From: Arthrobacter sp. V1I7
GTDB lineage: Bacteria > Actinomycetota > Actinomycetes > Actinomycetales > Micrococcaceae
DNA: 64,000 bases
Reading direction: 5' to 3'
NCBI RefSeq assembly: GCF_030817015.1
Contig: NZ_JAUSYS010000001.1
Span: 496,001 to 560,000, forward strand
A program made the position numbers and the translations under genes. Positions 15,693 through 24,207 of this stretch are shown piece by piece; positions within the stretch are counted from its first letter, which is position 1, and the number at the start of each line of letters is the position of its first letter. The notes under the pieces are model-generated. The model saw nothing but the letters and a program-made list of their open reading frames with translations. It was not told the origin of the DNA and did not search any database.

Positions 15693-17045
15693 GTGAGCAT
15701 TAATGAAGCTGATATGCAACACAAGAAGCTGGGCCAGGCCGCTTTCGCAGTCGGCGTTGGCAACTTCATGGAGTGGTTCGATTTCGCCGTGTACGGGTTT
15801 TTCGCCGTCATCATCGGCCAGCTTTTCTTCGCGGACCAGAGCCCCGTGGTGTCCCTCCTGTCATCCCTGGGCGTTTTTGCAGTCGGCTTCCTCATGCGGC
15901 CGCTCGGCGGGTTCATCCTGGGGCCGATTGGTGACAAGTACGGCCGCCGCGCGGCCCTGAGCTTCTCGGTCCTGGCAATGGGCCTGGCCACCACGATGAT
16001 CGGATTCATTCCAACTTACGCGGCCATTGGTGTCGCCGCTCCGCTGTTGCTGGTGTTCCTGCGCTGCATCCAGGGGCTTTCCGCCGGCGGAGAGTGGACT
16101 GGGTCAGCTGCCTTCCTGATTGAAGGAGCCCCCCGCAACCGCCGGGCCACCTATGCCAGCGTTATTTCGGCAACGGCAGCCCTGGCCACCGTCGCCGGCA
16201 GCGGATTCGCCCTCTGGCTCAACAACATCCTGACCAAAGAACAACTTATGGACTTCGGCTGGCGGATCCCCTTCTGGGCTGCCGCTCCCCTGGCGCTGGT
16301 AGGGCTCTTCGTCCGGCTGCGGCTGGACGACACGCCAGTCTTCAAGGAAATCAAAAAGACCCGCGAATCGTCCGCGGCTCCTGCGCCGAAGCTCAAGCGC
16401 AACATGAAGGCCGTCGGCCTGACCATTTGTTTCGCGGCAGTCCAGGGCCTTGGCTACTACTACCTGGCGACCTACGTGGTGAACTACCTCGAAGTGACCC
16501 TCAAGATCCAACGCCCCAACGCACTGATGCTCAGCGCAATCGGCCTGCTCATCTACATGATCTTCTGCCCCATCGCAGGCATCATCTCGGACAAGTATGG
16601 GCGGCGCATCCCGAACCTCGTGGGCACCTTGGGATATGTGCTCCTGCCGGTTCCGGTGTTCTTGTTGATGAGCACGGCTAACCCGGCACTCATCATCCTC
16701 GGCCTGGTCCTCCTGGGCGCAACGCAGTGCCTTGTCTCGGTCACCACGGTGGTCATGCTCGTAGAGCTCTTCCCGGCGTCCACCCGGGCCACGGGCAGTG
16801 CGATTGGCTTCAATATTGCGCTCGCTTTCATCGCCGGCCCGGGCCCCTACATCGGCGCGTTCCTGGCCTCCAGCACCGGCAGCCCCATCGCCCCGGCCTT
16901 CTACCAGGTCTTCATCGCGCTGATCGCCCTGTTGGTGCTGCTCAAGTGGCTCCCGGAGAGCAGCAAGCAGGATATCTTCAGCGACGAGATCCACTGGCAC
17001 GCGAAGACACCCGGGCCGGTCGAGCCTGACAAAGTCACTGCCTAA
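15693..17045 (+). CDS. MHS-family (ProP/KgtP-like) organic-acid transporter
   Basis: This is a 450-residue major facilitator protein of the metabolite:proton symporter family. Signatures are GNFMEWFDFAVYGFFAV (about 22-38), RPLGGFILGPIGDKYGRR (about 69-86) and RCIQGLSAGGEWTGSAAFL in helix 4. The related members carry dicarboxylates, aromatic acids, proline or betaine, so an organic anion is the likely substrate. The GTG at 15693 is chosen because AGGAGG precedes it at the right distance. It is the first gene of a ten-gene operon and is followed after 15 bp by an MBL-fold hydrolase. Confidence 0.88.
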   Translation: MSINEADMQHKKLGQAAFAVGVGNFMEWFDFAVYGFFAVIIGQLFFADQSPVVSLLSSLGVFAVGFLMRPLGGFILGPIGDKYGRRAALSFSVLAMGLATTMIGFIPTYAAIGVAAPLLLVFLRCIQGLSAGGEWTGSAAFLIEGAPRNRRATYASVISATAALATVAGSGFALWLNNILTKEQLMDFGWRIPFWAAAPLALVGLFVRLRLDDTPVFKEIKKTRESSAAPAPKLKRNMKAVGLTICFAAVQGLGYYYLATYVVNYLEVTLKIQRPNALMLSAIGLLIYMIFCPIAGIISDKYGRRIPNLVGTLGYVLLPVPVFLLMSTANPALIILGLVLLGATQCLVSVTTVVMLVELFPASTRATGSAIGFNIALAFIAGPGPYIGAFLASSTGSPIAPAFYQVFIALIALLVLLKWLPESSKQDIFSDEIHWHAKTPGPVEPDKVTA

Positions 17046-17060
17046 GCGAGGATTACGAGC

Positions 17061-17879
17061 ATGACGAACAGCGATACGTATCAAGTCAGCATTGTGAAGT
17101 TCGGTACCCGATCCACAGTGAAGAGTGACGTGTACCTGAACTTCCACATCTACAAAGCGGCTGATGAGCCTGTGGACATGGATTACTTCTTCTGGGTGAT
17201 CCGCAACGGGCAACGTACCGTCGTCGTCGACACCGGATTCTCCCGGCACGGCGGGGAGGTGCGGAACCGCACATTCCTGATCGAGCCGGCGGCGGCATTT
17301 GCGGCGCTGGGCGTGGATCCCGGAGACGCGCCGCAGGTGGTGGTCACTCATGCGCACTACGACCACATCGGTAACCTGGATCTGTTCCCGGAATCGAACA
17401 TCATCATGGCCGGCTCTGAACTCGATTTCTGGCTCAGCAGCTTCGCCGCCCGCAAGCAGTTCCAGCACTCGATAGAAACCGAGGAACTGGACTACCTGAA
17501 GCGGGCGGCGGGGGAGGGCAGGATCACTACCTTCGACGACGACTACCCCGTTGCCCCCGGCATCCGCATCACACGCGTCGGCGGCCACACCCCGGGCCAG
17601 TCGATCGTCACCGTGCAAACCACCGAGGGCCAGGTGGTGCTCGCCTCCGATGCCATCCACTACTACGAGGAATTTGAACAGGACCTGCCGTTCATGTTCG
17701 TCAATGACGTGCGGGAAATGTACGCCGCGTTCGACACCATCCGGCAGCTGATGGATACGACAGCCAGCCACCTCGTGACAGGCCACGATCCCTCCACACT
17801 GGAGCGGTTCACCCCCGTCACGGACGGCCCCCTGGCGGGACTGGCAGCAACCATCGGCAGAAAGGAAGAACAGTCATGA
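17061..17879 (+). CDS. MBL-fold metallohydrolase, lactonase-like
   Basis: The 272-residue protein has the metallo-beta-lactamase zinc motif THAHYDHIGN (HxHxDH, about residues 95-104), the following GGHTPGQS histidine, the bridging aspartate in VLASDAIHYY and the C-terminal histidine in LVTGHDPS. The layout matches the N-acyl-homoserine lactonase/gamma-lactonase branch of the family. In this operon it may open a lactone intermediate or an imported lactone; quorum-quenching activity is possible but the catabolic context makes it less likely. Its stop codon overlaps the next start by four bases. Confidence 0.82.
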   Translation: MTNSDTYQVSIVKFGTRSTVKSDVYLNFHIYKAADEPVDMDYFFWVIRNGQRTVVVDTGFSRHGGEVRNRTFLIEPAAAFAALGVDPGDAPQVVVTHAHYDHIGNLDLFPESNIIMAGSELDFWLSSFAARKQFQHSIETEELDYLKRAAGEGRITTFDDDYPVAPGIRITRVGGHTPGQSIVTVQTTEGQVVLASDAIHYYEEFEQDLPFMFVNDVREMYAAFDTIRQLMDTTASHLVTGHDPSTLERFTPVTDGPLAGLAATIGRKEEQS

Positions 17880-18733
17880 CCATTCAGCGCTTTGATGGCA
17901 AAGTGGCCGTCGTTACCGGCGCGGCCGGCGGCCTGGGCAAAGCCTCCGCCTGGCGGCTCGCCGCGGAGGGCGCGCACGTCGTTGTCGTCGACATCAACGC
18001 CTCCGCCGCCGCCGCCGTGGCCCAATCCCTGCCCACCCGGTCCATCGCCGTGGCGGCCGACGTGGCGCGGGAGGCCGACGTCCACCGCTACATGTCGAAG
18101 GCGCTCGACGCCTTCGGCCGGGTGGACCTGCACCACCTCAACGCCGGGATCTTCGGAAAATTCGCGGCCCTGCCGGACGTCGAGGTGGAGGATTTCGACC
18201 GGGTCATGAACGTCAACGTCCGCGGGCAGTTCCTGGGCATGCGGGCGGCCTTCCGGCAGTTCGCCGCGCAAGGCACCGGCGGCAACATCGCCATCACGGC
18301 GTCCATCGCGAGCCTCACCGGGGCGGCGGACCTGCTGGCATACCACACCTCCAAACACGCCGTCGTGGGACTGGTCCACGGCGGATCCGTCTACGGCGGC
18401 CCGCTGGGGATCCGGGTCAACGCGGTGGCGCCCGGAATCGTGCCCACCGAACTCTTCGCCGCCGCCGCAACCACCAGTGGGGGCAAGAACGACATGGAGC
18501 AGCGCGCCAGCACCACCCCGTTGCGCCGGGCCGGCACCGCCGAGGAAATCGCCGGCGTCGTGGCGTTCCTGCTGAGCGACGACTCCGCGTACGTGACCGG
18601 CCAGGTGATCGCGGCCGACGGCGGTGCCTCCATTGTGAACACCGTCCGGCCCAGCGGCGGCGCCGGGGCCTGGGACACCGCCAGCGTGGACGAGGCCATC
18701 TACGGCAACGACTTCCAAAGGACAGGACAATGA
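17876..18733 (+). CDS. Short-chain dehydrogenase/reductase
   Basis: The 285-residue protein is a classical SDR. The cofactor loop TGAAGGLG (about 15-22) and an aspartate at the end of the second strand (VVVDIN) indicate NAD preference. The catalytic set is present: LNAG, ITASIAS serine, and YHTSK (Tyr about 157, Lys about 161). A C-terminal extension beyond the usual AADGGAS ending (about 30 residues, DTASVDEAIYG) is unusual for the family. It probably oxidises a hydroxyl group in the pathway. It is coupled to both neighbours by ATGA overlaps. Confidence 0.85.
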   Translation: MTIQRFDGKVAVVTGAAGGLGKASAWRLAAEGAHVVVVDINASAAAAVAQSLPTRSIAVAADVAREADVHRYMSKALDAFGRVDLHHLNAGIFGKFAALPDVEVEDFDRVMNVNVRGQFLGMRAAFRQFAAQGTGGNIAITASIASLTGAADLLAYHTSKHAVVGLVHGGSVYGGPLGIRVNAVAPGIVPTELFAAAATTSGGKNDMEQRASTTPLRRAGTAEEIAGVVAFLLSDDSAYVTGQVIAADGGASIVNTVRPSGGAGAWDTASVDEAIYGNDFQRTGQ

Positions 18734-19677
18734 GCGAACTCCGTATCGGGTTTATTGGCCTCGGCAACATGGGCGGCCGCATGGCCACCTGCATCACCAA
18801 GGCCGGACAAGACGTGCTCGGCTATGACCCCGTCGCGGCAAATGCCTCCGCCGCCGGCGCCACCCCCGCCGGAAGCGCGGCGGACGTGGTTGGCGGCTCG
18901 GACATCATCCTCCTCTCCCTTCCCAAGAGTGCGGTCGTGGAGGCCGTGATGCTCGGTGACGGCGGCGTCCTGGAGCACCTCCGGGACGGCCAGATCGTCG
19001 TCGACCTGAGCACGTCCGCCCCCGCCTCCACCCGCATGATTGCCGGTAAGGTGCTGGCCGCAGGCGCGAACTACTTGGACGCTGGCATTTCCGGCGGAGC
19101 CGCCGCCGCAGAAAAAGGCCAGTTGGTGCTGATGGTGGGCGGCGAGGAGAGCGTTCTTGAGCTTGCCCGGCCGGCGCTGGAGCTCTTCTCCAGCAAGATC
19201 TTCTACACCGGTGCATCAGGGGCGGGCCACACGACCAAGCTCATCAACAACTTCCTGAACGCCATCACCCTGTCCGCAACGGCGGAAGCCATGGTCGCCG
19301 GCAAGAAGGCCGGCCTGGACCTGGAGGTGCTGCTGGACGTCATTAACAACAGCTCAGGAGTCAGCTTCGCGTCGCTGAACAGGTTCCCGAAGATCATCAG
19401 GGGGGACTACCTCAAGGGCGGCCTCACCAACGCCCTGATGATGAAGGACGTGTTGGCCTACGTCGAACTGGCCGGGGACCTCGGTGTGGCAAGCCCCAAT
19501 TCCGCCGGGCCGCTGGCGAGTTTCGGCCTGGCCAATGCCCTCGGCTACGCCGAGCAGATCAGCAACACCGTCGTCGATGCCATCGGCGATGTCTCCGGCG
19601 GCGTCCGGCTCTTCGACCCCGCTCCCGCCGGCCCCGACGTACCCGAAGACCCGCACGCAGCGAAGGAGCAGCCATGA
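18730..19677 (+). CDS. Beta-hydroxyacid dehydrogenase, first copy
   Basis: The 315-residue protein belongs to the 3-hydroxyisobutyrate/6-phosphogluconate/tartronate-semialdehyde dehydrogenase family. Visible are the dinucleotide fold GFIGLGNMGGRMA (about 7-19), the substrate-binding DAGISGGAAAAEKGQL (about 118-133, where DGPVSGG is usual) and the catalytic lysine in GHTTKLINNF (about 173). It acts on a 3-hydroxy acid with NAD or NADP. A second member of the same family lies three genes downstream, so the operon either has two successive oxidations or enzymes for two stereoisomers. Substrate unknown. Confidence 0.85.
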   Translation: MSELRIGFIGLGNMGGRMATCITKAGQDVLGYDPVAANASAAGATPAGSAADVVGGSDIILLSLPKSAVVEAVMLGDGGVLEHLRDGQIVVDLSTSAPASTRMIAGKVLAAGANYLDAGISGGAAAAEKGQLVLMVGGEESVLELARPALELFSSKIFYTGASGAGHTTKLINNFLNAITLSATAEAMVAGKKAGLDLEVLLDVINNSSGVSFASLNRFPKIIRGDYLKGGLTNALMMKDVLAYVELAGDLGVASPNSAGPLASFGLANALGYAEQISNTVVDAIGDVSGGVRLFDPAPAGPDVPEDPHAAKEQP

Positions 19678-20078
19678 GGATCATCAATGGACCCGTACAG
19701 GACGGCACGGCAGGCAAGGCCGGTTCGCAATTCAGCGGCACCGCTTTCCCATACCTGACGATGGCGTCCACAGACGGCGTCACCATCAACACCGTCAACT
19801 TCACCCCTGGCGCCAGGACGTACTGGCACCACCACGAAAGCGGCCAGATCCTCCAGGTGCTGGCCGGGCGCGGTCTCATCCAGGCAGAGGGAGAAGATAA
19901 CCCCCGCGTGCTCAACGCCGGCGATACCGTGTGGTGTCCGCCGGGGGAACGCCACTGGCACGGAGCCGCAGCGGACTCCTTCATGACGCACACCGCGATC
20001 TCCCTAGGCCAGACCAATTGGGCCGAACCGGTCGAGGAATCCGACTACACCAAGACCGCAGACCTCCGGAAGGAATAA
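19674..20078 (+). CDS. Small cupin-domain protein
   Basis: This 134-residue single-domain cupin has both conserved motifs: motif 1 around GARTYWHHHESGQILQVLAG (about 43-62) with the HHxE metal ligands, and motif 2 GDTVWCPPGERHWHG (about 81-95). Proteins of this type range from metal-dependent isomerases and dioxygenases to simple binding proteins; they are often found beside carboxymuconolactone-decarboxylase-like genes, as here. Its enzymatic role is unknown. It overlaps the preceding gene by four bases and is 2 bp from the next. Confidence 0.82.
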   Translation: MRIINGPVQDGTAGKAGSQFSGTAFPYLTMASTDGVTINTVNFTPGARTYWHHHESGQILQVLAGRGLIQAEGEDNPRVLNAGDTVWCPPGERHWHGAAADSFMTHTAISLGQTNWAEPVEESDYTKTADLRKE

Positions 20079-20080
20079 CC

Positions 20081-20485
20081 ATGGACAGCAAAGACACCCG
20101 CGCCAGCACGTACGAAGAGGGACTGGCCACCCGCAAGGAGGTCCTTGGCGCAAGCCATGTGGAGCGATCCCTCGGACAGGTGTCCGAGTTCAGCCGACCC
20201 ATCCAGGAACTGGTCACCGAGTACTGCTGGGGCGCCGTCTGGACCCGCGAAGGCCTTGACCGCCGGAGCCGCAGCATGATCAACCTCGCGATGCTCACCG
20301 CCTTAAACCGGCCCCATGAACTCGGGGTCCACGTCCGCGGCGCCATCAACAACGGTGTCTCGGAGCAGGAAATCCAGGAGGTACTTATGCAGACAGCCAT
20401 ATACGTCGGGGTCCCCGCTGCCCTGGAGTCGTTCCGGATCGCCGAGACGGTGCTCAATGAGCTGAAGGTGAGCGAGACGATATGA
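20081..20485 (+). CDS. Carboxymuconolactone decarboxylase-family protein (PcaC-like)
   Basis: The 134-residue protein has the length and sequence pattern of 4-carboxymuconolactone decarboxylase: TEYCWGAVWTREGLDRRSRS, then MINLAMLTALNR and HELGVHVRGAINNGVS, ending in the YVGVPAALESFRIA helix. PcaC decarboxylates gamma-carboxymuconolactone in protocatechuate breakdown, but no other pca gene is present in the window, so it more likely decarboxylates or tautomerises a related beta-keto acid or lactone. The ATG at 20081 follows AAGGAAT. The stop overlaps the next gene (ATGA). Confidence 0.82.
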   Translation: MDSKDTRASTYEEGLATRKEVLGASHVERSLGQVSEFSRPIQELVTEYCWGAVWTREGLDRRSRSMINLAMLTALNRPHELGVHVRGAINNGVSEQEIQEVLMQTAIYVGVPAALESFRIAETVLNELKVSETI

Positions 20486-21372
20486 CCACAATCGCCTTTA
20501 TTGGCCTCGGCAACATGGGCACCCCGATGGCGCAGCGACTGCTGGCGGCAGGCCACACCGTGAGGGGATTCGACGTCTCCGAGCAGGCAAGGGACAGGCT
20601 GACGGAGGCAGGAGGCACCAGCTGCACCTCGCCGGCGGAAGCCGTGGGCGGCGCGTCCGCCGTCATCCTGATGCTGCCCAACTCCGACGTCGTCGAGGGT
20701 GTCATCAGGAGTCCCGAAGTGAACGCCGGGCTGGCTGCCGAAACCCTGGTCATCGACATGAGCTCAAGCGAACCGCTTCGCAGCAGGGCGCTCGACCAAA
20801 TCCTGCGGCAGAAAGGCATCCGCTTCGTCGACGCCCCCGTATCCGGAGGCGTAAAAGGGGCGGAAAATGGAGCGCTGACCATAATGGCAGGCGGAACTGA
20901 CGAAGACCTGGCAGAGGCCTCTGTCATCCTGGACTGTTTCGGAACAGTCAAGCGTGCCGGGACCGTGGGCGCGGGCCACGCGGCGAAGGCACTGAACAAC
21001 CTTATGTCCGCCACCCACCTGCTGGTCAGCAGCGAGGCGATCCTGGCCGGGCAAAGCTTCGGGGTTGACCCGGAGCTCCTTTTGCAGATCGTCAATGGCT
21101 CGAGCGGCAAGAGCGGCTCGACCGAGAACAAATGGCCCAACTTCATCCTCCCCGGCACCTACAACTCGGGCTTCGCCCTGAAGCTGATGCTCAAGGACAT
21201 GAAGATCGCAGTCGACCTCGCCGACCAGGTCCACGCCGCTTCGCGGCTCAGCCACGCCGCAGTCCAGCTCTGGGAGGAAGCGGCAGCGGAACTGCCGGAC
21301 AACGCCGACCATACAGAAATTGCCCGATGGGTGGCTGCGACTTCACGAGAGTCCGCAGTGAGCCACCGGTAG
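20482..21372 (+). CDS. Beta-hydroxyacid dehydrogenase, second copy
   Basis: The 296-residue protein is closely related in layout to the gene at 18730. It has IAFIGLGNMGTPMAQRL (about 4-20), the more canonical substrate loop FVDAPVSGGVKGAENGAL (about 114-131) and the catalytic lysine in GHAAKALNNL (about 171). It matches 3-hydroxyisobutyrate or 2-hydroxy-3-oxopropionate dehydrogenases. The presence of a canonical loop here and a divergent one in the first copy suggests different substrates. It is the last gene of the tightly coupled block; 36 bp separate it from the regulator. Confidence 0.86.
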   Translation: MTTIAFIGLGNMGTPMAQRLLAAGHTVRGFDVSEQARDRLTEAGGTSCTSPAEAVGGASAVILMLPNSDVVEGVIRSPEVNAGLAAETLVIDMSSSEPLRSRALDQILRQKGIRFVDAPVSGGVKGAENGALTIMAGGTDEDLAEASVILDCFGTVKRAGTVGAGHAAKALNNLMSATHLLVSSEAILAGQSFGVDPELLLQIVNGSSGKSGSTENKWPNFILPGTYNSGFALKLMLKDMKIAVDLADQVHAASRLSHAAVQLWEEAAAELPDNADHTEIARWVAATSRESAVSHR

Positions 21373-21408
21373 GATTGCGCAGATCCGCGCACAGGAAGAA
21401 GGAACACG

Positions 21409-22107
21409 ATGACCGTGATCAATTCGTTGGCCGACTCATGGGCCTCCGAGCCCCTGGGACGCGTGGCCGCGCCGGTGCGCGAACAAGTGGCGGACCGGCT
21501 CCGGAGCGCCATCACCGGGCTTCAGCTCAAACCCGGCCAGCGCCTCGTGGAGCGGGAGCTGATGGAGCAACTCGGTGTCTCCAGGACCACCGTCCGGGAA
21601 GCTATCCGCGAACTTTCCTCTGAGGGGCTGGTGACCGTTGTTCCCCAGAAAGGCGCGATTGTCAGCCGGCCCACACGCTCGGAGGCCGAGGACCTCTACG
21701 AGGTGCGTGCAACCCTGGAGTCGCTTATTGTCCAGCGGTTCATCGAACGCGGAACGGACCCGGAGCTCGACAACCTCCGCACGGCCACTGCGCACTACCG
21801 CAATGTGACGGAAAAGCACATCGATGATATGCGGGCGGTGCTCGCGGCTAAGGATGGCATCTACGCCGTGTTGATTGCGGGCGCCCGCAGCGAACCGTTG
21901 CGGCAGCTCATCGAGCAGATCCAGGCCCGCGTGCATGTACTGCGCGCGGCTTCCCTCTCCCACCCTGGCCGCGCCCTCGAAGCCGTCGAAGAGATGGAGG
22001 CGATCGTCGCGGCCGTCGCTAAACGGGATGTGCCGCTGGCCACCGCCCTCTACGCGGCCCACGTCCGCCGTGCCGCACGCACCGCCCTTGCCGATTTCGA
22101 CGACTAG
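21409..22107 (+). CDS. GntR-family regulator, FCD (FadR) subfamily
   Basis: The 232-residue protein has the GntR winged helix-turn-helix (REQVADRLRSAITGLQLKPG, then ERELMEQLGVSRTTVREAIR, about residues 23-66) and an all-helical FCD effector domain with the conserved RPTRSEAEDLYEVRATLE start. The FCD metal-site residues are reduced: the usual D-x3-H pattern is not obvious in the middle helices, so the effector may bind differently. It lies inside the operon it probably controls, and a TTGT-N3-ACAA site overlaps the operon promoter at 15620. AGGAAGAAGGA precedes the ATG. Confidence 0.85.
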   Translation: MTVINSLADSWASEPLGRVAAPVREQVADRLRSAITGLQLKPGQRLVERELMEQLGVSRTTVREAIRELSSEGLVTVVPQKGAIVSRPTRSEAEDLYEVRATLESLIVQRFIERGTDPELDNLRTATAHYRNVTEKHIDDMRAVLAAKDGIYAVLIAGARSEPLRQLIEQIQARVHVLRAASLSHPGRALEAVEEMEAIVAAVAKRDVPLATALYAAHVRRAARTALADFDD

Positions 22108-22219
22108 CTCACCTACGCGTACCAAACACCGGAGCAACGCGAGTTGCTTCGCCCTGCCCGAAACGGGTCAGCCGCGGTAAATCCGTGGGCTCCCGACCCA
22201 TTCCAGAGAAGGTCCAACC

Positions 22220-22999
22220 ATGGAACTGACAGCCCGCCAGCAGCAAATCAAGCAAGACTTCATCAGCATCCGCGGAACATGGGGTGACTCATGGGAGGCC
22301 ATTTTGGCGCTCAGCCCCGAGTTCCTCGCCGGGTATCTATCCCTGTCCTCCGTTCCGTGGAAGAAGAACCATCTGGAAGATAAGGTCAAGGAGTTCATCT
22401 ACATCGCCGTGGACAGCGCGGCAACCCATATGTACCTGCCGGGCGTCCGGCAGCATGTCCGGGCCGCGTTGCGGCTTGGTGCCACTTCGGCAGAGATCAT
22501 GGAGGTCGTGGAACTGGCCAGCACCCTCGGCGTGCACGCCATGAACGTCGGGGTGCCCATTCTCTGCGAGGTTCTGGACGAAACCGGCGCGCGGCCCGCC
22601 AAGCAACCCCTGACCGAGTTCCAGGAGCGGGTCAAGAAGGAATTCACCGTGAACCGCGGCTACTGGAACAAGACCTGGGACGACACGCTGGACTTGGACC
22701 CGGAATACCTTGAGGCATACACCGAGTTCTCCTCCGCCTCCTGGAAATATGGGCCGCTGGAGCCCAAAGTCAAGGAATTTATCTACATTGCATTTGATAT
22801 TGCGGCCACCCATCTTTATGAGCGCGGCACGAAACTGCACATGGAGAATGCACTGCGCTACGGCGCGACAGTGGAGGAAATCATCGAAGTGATGGAGATC
22901 GCCAGCGTCATCGGCATCCACGCAGCCACCACCGCGGCTCCGATCATCCTCGAGGAACTAGCCGCGTTCGAGGCAGAAAAAAACCTCAGGGTGACGTAG
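22220..22999 (+). CDS. Tandem carboxymuconolactone-decarboxylase-like protein without catalytic cysteines
   Basis: The 259-residue protein is two CMD-like domains in tandem, each about 120 residues. The repeat is easy to see: LEDKVKEFIYIAVDSAATHM in the first half and LEPKVKEFIYIAFDIAATHL in the second, each followed by a histidine helix and a GATxxEIxEVxExAS segment. The ExxCxxC redox motif of AhpD-type members is missing in both halves. It is therefore probably not a peroxidase partner; a decarboxylase, isomerase or ligand-binding role is possible. It follows the GntR gene by 112 bp in the same orientation. Confidence 0.8.
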   Translation: MELTARQQQIKQDFISIRGTWGDSWEAILALSPEFLAGYLSLSSVPWKKNHLEDKVKEFIYIAVDSAATHMYLPGVRQHVRAALRLGATSAEIMEVVELASTLGVHAMNVGVPILCEVLDETGARPAKQPLTEFQERVKKEFTVNRGYWNKTWDDTLDLDPEYLEAYTEFSSASWKYGPLEPKVKEFIYIAFDIAATHLYERGTKLHMENALRYGATVEEIIEVMEIASVIGIHAATTAAPIILEELAAFEAEKNLRVT

Positions 23000-23102
23000 C
23001 ACCAGTGTTCCGCAGCCAGCCGATGAGCCCGCCGGTTACAGGTCCACACAGTGTGGCACTCGGGCTGCGACCCTCGTTACAGACCGATCGGAAGGCAGCA
23101 GG

Positions 23103-24092
23103 ATGTTTGTAGGATTGGATGCCGCCAGGGAAGTCGGCTTCAACGCCCTGAGGGGTTTGGGGCTGTCTGAACCCGAAGCAGATGTCACCGTGCGCCATCT
23201 CCTCGATTGTGAGCTGAGGGGCTTGTCCTTCAGTGGATTGGCCCGAATCCTGAGCATCGGCGAGCGGCTGGCAGCGAAGCCCTTGGGCAGAGACGCCATC
23301 CGCATCACGCGGCAAACGCCCGTCTCGGCCCAACTGGATGGCGGAGACCGACTCGGTTACGTCGTGGCGCAGCAAGCCGTGGAGATCGCCATCGACAAGG
23401 CAGCAGGCATCGGCCTCGCAGTCGTCGGAGCGAGCAATACCTGGTACACGGGAATGCTGTCCTACTATGCCGAGATGATCACAGCTCGAGGGCTCGTCGC
23501 CCTGATCGCCTCGAACTCGACCCCTTGGGTGGCTCCGTTTGGCGGGACGGAGGGCCGGTTCGGCACGAACCCGTTTTGTCTGGGGTTTCCCAGCGGTTCG
23601 ACACCGGTCGTTTGGGACATCGGGATCTCGGAGGTCATCCATGCCCAGGCTGTCCTTGCGCAGCGGCTGGGGCACCAGTTGCCGCCCGGCGTCGCCTACG
23701 ACGCCAACGGCCAACCGACCACCGATCCGGCACAAGCCTTGTCCGGAGCTTTCACTGCCTGGGGCGGACACAAGGGCAGCGGCCTCGGCGTCAGCGTCCA
23801 GTTGCTGGGAATGCTGGCCGGGTCGCCCGTTTTCCCCAAGCCGCTGGAGGACTTTGGCTTCTTTGTCCTCGCAATTCAGCCTGATCTGCTGACACCCGGG
23901 GACGAATTCAAGGCGAAGGTCTCGGAGTTTTCGCAGACCATGCGGACAACCCGGCGGACGGATGAGGAAGTTCCCGTCCGCATGCCCTTCGAACGGTCTG
24001 CCGCCCGGCGGGACGCGCAGCGTGCAGCCGGAGGATTCGACGTCGATGCCTCGGTCCTCGAAGCGGTTCGGACCCTGGCCGCTCAGCGCTAG
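23103..24092 (+). CDS. Ldh2/malate-L-lactate dehydrogenase-family protein lacking the usual catalytic histidine
   Basis: The 329-residue protein has the Ldh2/YiaK fold: an N-terminal helical domain, then GIGLAVVGASNTWYTGMLSYYAE, the cofactor-binding FGGTEGRFGTNPFCLGFPS (about 148-166) and GGHKGSGLGVSVQLLGMLAG (about 223-242). In characterised members the catalytic histidine lies in a segment like RGHxSHGxxR; here it reads ELRGLSFSGLARIL, with serine in place of histidine. It may reduce its substrate by another route or be non-catalytic. It closes the unknown operon and lies 103 bp after the tandem CMD gene. Confidence 0.78.
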   Translation: MFVGLDAAREVGFNALRGLGLSEPEADVTVRHLLDCELRGLSFSGLARILSIGERLAAKPLGRDAIRITRQTPVSAQLDGGDRLGYVVAQQAVEIAIDKAAGIGLAVVGASNTWYTGMLSYYAEMITARGLVALIASNSTPWVAPFGGTEGRFGTNPFCLGFPSGSTPVVWDIGISEVIHAQAVLAQRLGHQLPPGVAYDANGQPTTDPAQALSGAFTAWGGHKGSGLGVSVQLLGMLAGSPVFPKPLEDFGFFVLAIQPDLLTPGDEFKAKVSEFSQTMRTTRRTDEEVPVRMPFERSAARRDAQRAAGGFDVDASVLEAVRTLAAQR

Positions 24093-24207
24093 TGTGGCAG
24101 GCGCATCCGGGCGGGGTGGTCGACACGGCAACCCGGCAGGCCTACCGTGGTCACATGAGGGAATTCTCCACGGATGGAGTTTTGGCCGGTGACGGCCGTA
24201 ACGGCTC

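Noticed and set aside
16104..17786. 560-codon minus-strand open frame
   Set aside because: It spans two well-supported plus-strand genes (MHS transporter and MBL hydrolase) and has shadow composition.
17061..17879. Quorum-quenching N-acyl-homoserine lactonase
   Set aside because: The fold and motif allow it, but the gene is embedded and translationally coupled in a catabolic operon, so a pathway lactonase is more likely.
20081..20485. Protocatechuate (beta-ketoadipate) pathway
   Set aside because: The PcaC-like protein is the only member; no pcaGH, pcaB or pcaD genes are in the operon.
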